A DNA stretch of 6,754 bases from the NCBI GenBank assembly GCA_045531235.1, contig JAZSDQ010000026.1:1-6754 (forward strand), given 5' to 3'. Position 1 is the stretch's first letter. Each line of letters begins with the position of its first letter. The notes below the pieces were generated by a model. That model worked only from the letters and a program-made list of their open reading frames with translations, did no database searches and was not told where the DNA came from. This document shows positions 5,207 to 6,754 of the stretch, in pieces. The stretch is from RGIG5579 sp045531235. GTDB taxonomy: Bacteria > Bacillota > Clostridia > Oscillospirales > SIG627. Both the position numbers and the translations under genes were made by a program.

Positions 5207-5680
5207 ATGACCCATAAATATAAAAAGAGCAAGTTTGGCTTTTCCGTTGTGGATCTGATCCTTTTGACTCTGGCGGTCGCCTGCGTTTTATCCGTTGTGT
5301 TTCAGAATCAGATTCGCGCCTTTTTGGGAGAAGAAGAAAAGGTGGAATTGGAATATACTTTTCTCATTGAAAATGTGACGGAGGAAGCGAAGAACCATCC
5401 CGTTGCAGGAGAAGAATTGCTTCTTGCCGACGAAAGAATCTCCTTTGGCTCCATCACTTCCATTACGGAAAACCGCAGTGTTTATCAAAGCCTTGACAAT
5501 GCAGATGACACCGTGGAAATCCTGACCTTAACCTGCAAGGCGAAAGTTCGTGCCACAAAAACGGAAGCAGGCTACTATGTTTCTTCTACGGCAGTCAAAG
5601 CCGGCGCGGAGATTTCCGCAGAAACGGACAGCGCAAGCTTTATGATGATCTTAACTATGGTAAAACCTATTGAAGAATAA
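5207..5680 (+). CDS. DUF4330 domain-containing membrane protein (second copy)
   Basis: The 157-residue protein has a Lys-rich N-terminus, one span at about 13-33 beginning FSVVDLILLTLAV, and an extracytoplasmic beta-rich domain. It carries the DUF4330 pattern: an early strand ELEYTFLIENV (48-57), then VAGEELL and FGSITSI (66-86), then LTLTCKAKVRATKTEAGYYV (106-125) and KAGAEISAET (131-140). The N-in, C-out topology suits a partner of an integral envelope enzyme. AAGGAGA lies in the 12 bp gap after the first copy and gives a strong start, in contrast to the weak site of the first copy. No enzymatic motif or lipobox is seen. Its role is unknown; its position directly after the ligase-like gene suggests an accessory or scaffold subunit. 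Confidence 0.75.
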   Translation: MTHKYKKSKFGFSVVDLILLTLAVACVLSVVFQNQIRAFLGEEEKVELEYTFLIENVTEEAKNHPVAGEELLLADERISFGSITSITENRSVYQSLDNADDTVEILTLTCKAKVRATKTEAGYYVSSTAVKAGAEISAETDSASFMMILTMVKPIEE

Positions 5681-5695
5681 CGGAGAGGCAAAACA

Positions 5696-6754
5696 ATGAA
5701 TCAAGAAACTATGAAAAAAGGCGGAATCAGCGTAGATACTGCCCACATTTTTCCCGTAATTAAGCGTTGGCTGTATTCCGATAAAGATATTTTCTTAAGA
5801 GAATTGGTTTCCAACGGATGCGACGCTGTGACCAAAATGAAACGCCTGGTATCTTTGGGCAAAGCAAATTTTGACGGTGAGTACCGTATTGACGTAGTGA
5901 TCGATAAGGAACTGAAGGAACTTCGCATTTCCGATAACGGTATCGGTATGACTGCCGAGGAGATCGACCGCTATATCAATCGCATTGCTCTTTCCGGCGC
6001 ATTGGAATTCATTGAAAAATATGAAGGCGAAGGGGAGGACGCAAGCGGCATCATCGGTCACTTCGGTCTGGGATTTTATTCTGCCTTTATGGTGGCAAAA
6101 ACCGTTGAGATCAACACCCTTTCTTTTGAAGAAGGGGCCAAGAGCGCTTTCTGGAGCTGTGGTGACGCAGGCGACTATGAAATGAAAGAGGGCAGCCGTC
6201 AAACCCGCGGCACCGATATTGTCCTTCACATTTCAGAAGAGGAAAAGGAATATCTGGAAGAAGATCGCGTCAGAGGCATTCTGGAAAAGTACTGCGCCTT
6301 TATGCCCGTACCCATTTATTTGAATACCGTGGGTCAGAACGGCGGGGATGCGCCCTTGAACGATCCTGAGCCCCTTTGGCTGAAAAATCCGTCGGAATGT
6401 ACGGAGGAAGAATACAAGGCTTTTTACAAGAAGGTCTTCCGCGATGAAAGAGATCCTCTGTTTTATATTCACATCAATGCAGAGTTTCCGCTGAACTTCA
6501 AAGGAATTTTATATTTTCCGAAACTGCAGGATGAATATGCCAGCCTGGAGGGACAGGTAAAGCTTTATTACAACCAAGTATTCGTAGCAGATAATATTAA
6601 GGAAGTAATTCCCGAATATATGATGCTGCTCCGCGGCGTACTGGATTGCCCCGAGCTTCCTTTGAACGTATCCCGCAGTTACCTGCAAAACAACACCTAT
6701 GTGTCCAAGGTAGCCGCCCACATCGTCAAAAAGGTCACCGACAAACTGTGCTCC
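5696..6754 (+). CDS. htpG: Molecular chaperone HtpG (Hsp90), N-terminal 353 residues (cut by window edge)
   Basis: Bacterial Hsp90 is a homodimeric ATP-dependent cytosolic chaperone of about 620-640 residues; slightly over half is present. The GHKL ATPase domain shows FLRELVSNGCDAVTK (33-47) with catalytic Glu36 and Mg-binding Asn40, SDNGIGMT (79-86) with nucleotide-binding Asp80, and GHFGLGFYSAF (121-131) in place of the common GQFGVGFYSAF. The middle domain follows (about 210 on), including FPLNFKGILYFP (264-275) and LNVSRSYLQ (323-331), whose Arg327 matches the ATP-contacting Arg of the family. GGAGAGG (5682-5688) precedes the ATG, 15 bp after the DUF4330 gene. No CIRCE heat-shock operator or separate promoter is visible in that gap, so it is probably read from the upstream operon. 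Confidence 0.96.
   Translation, partial: MNQETMKKGGISVDTAHIFPVIKRWLYSDKDIFLRELVSNGCDAVTKMKRLVSLGKANFDGEYRIDVVIDKELKELRISDNGIGMTAEEIDRYINRIALSGALEFIEKYEGEGEDASGIIGHFGLGFYSAFMVAKTVEINTLSFEEGAKSAFWSCGDAGDYEMKEGSRQTRGTDIVLHISEEEKEYLEEDRVRGILEKYCAFMPVPIYLNTVGQNGGDAPLNDPEPLWLKNPSECTEEEYKAFYKKVFRDERDPLFYIHINAEFPLNFKGILYFPKLQDEYASLEGQVKLYYNQVFVADNIKEVIPEYMMLLRGVLDCPELPLNVSRSYLQNNTYVSKVAAHIVKKVTDKLCS

Noticed and set aside
5493..5521. TTGACA inside the second DUF4330 gene as a possible htpG promoter
   Set aside because: No acceptable -10 box lies 16-18 bp downstream, so it is a chance match within coding sequence.

Overview
The window looks like core chromosome of a Bacillota bacterium, most likely class Clostridia. 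The evidence is the gene order rpmG-secE-nusG-rplK-rplA, strong AGGAGG-type ribosome binding sites before almost every gene, near-consensus sigma-A promoters, and an HtpG with the motif SNGCDAVTK in place of the proteobacterial SNASDA. I cannot place it to genus. No mobile elements, tRNA or rRNA genes, or CRISPR arrays are visible, and base composition is even throughout.

Left half, minus strand (1-1746): one transcription unit reads leftward from a textbook promoter (TTGACA, 17 bp, TATAAT) at 1718-1746. It carries rpmG (ribosomal protein L33), secE (Sec translocon subunit), nusG (elongation/antitermination factor), rplK (L11) and the start of rplA (L1), which is cut by the window edge. A structured RNA just before rplK fits an L1-binding autoregulatory leader, which would couple L11/L1 synthesis to free L1.

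Middle (1628-1904): a 277 bp divergent control region. It holds the leftward promoter, a rightward extended -10 promoter at 1829-1857, a 9 bp direct repeat close to both promoters, and an 11-codon potential leader ORF whose stop overlaps the GTG start of rimM.

Right half, plus strand (1905-6754): six genes packed with gaps from -1 to +15 bp, probably one operon. They are rimM (16S rRNA maturation), trmD (tRNA m1G37 methyltransferase), a 556-residue polytopic membrane protein resembling the O-antigen ligase/polymerase superfamily, two adjacent single-span membrane proteins of DUF4330 type, and htpG (Hsp90, cut by the right edge). The usual partners rpsP before rimM and rplS after trmD are absent.

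The least ordinary part is the three-gene envelope module at 3119-5680, set between translation-maturation genes and an Hsp90 gene. Its ligase-like member seems to lack the Arg and His residues that define active O-antigen ligases. Together with the two DUF4330 proteins it may form an uncharacterised envelope complex.
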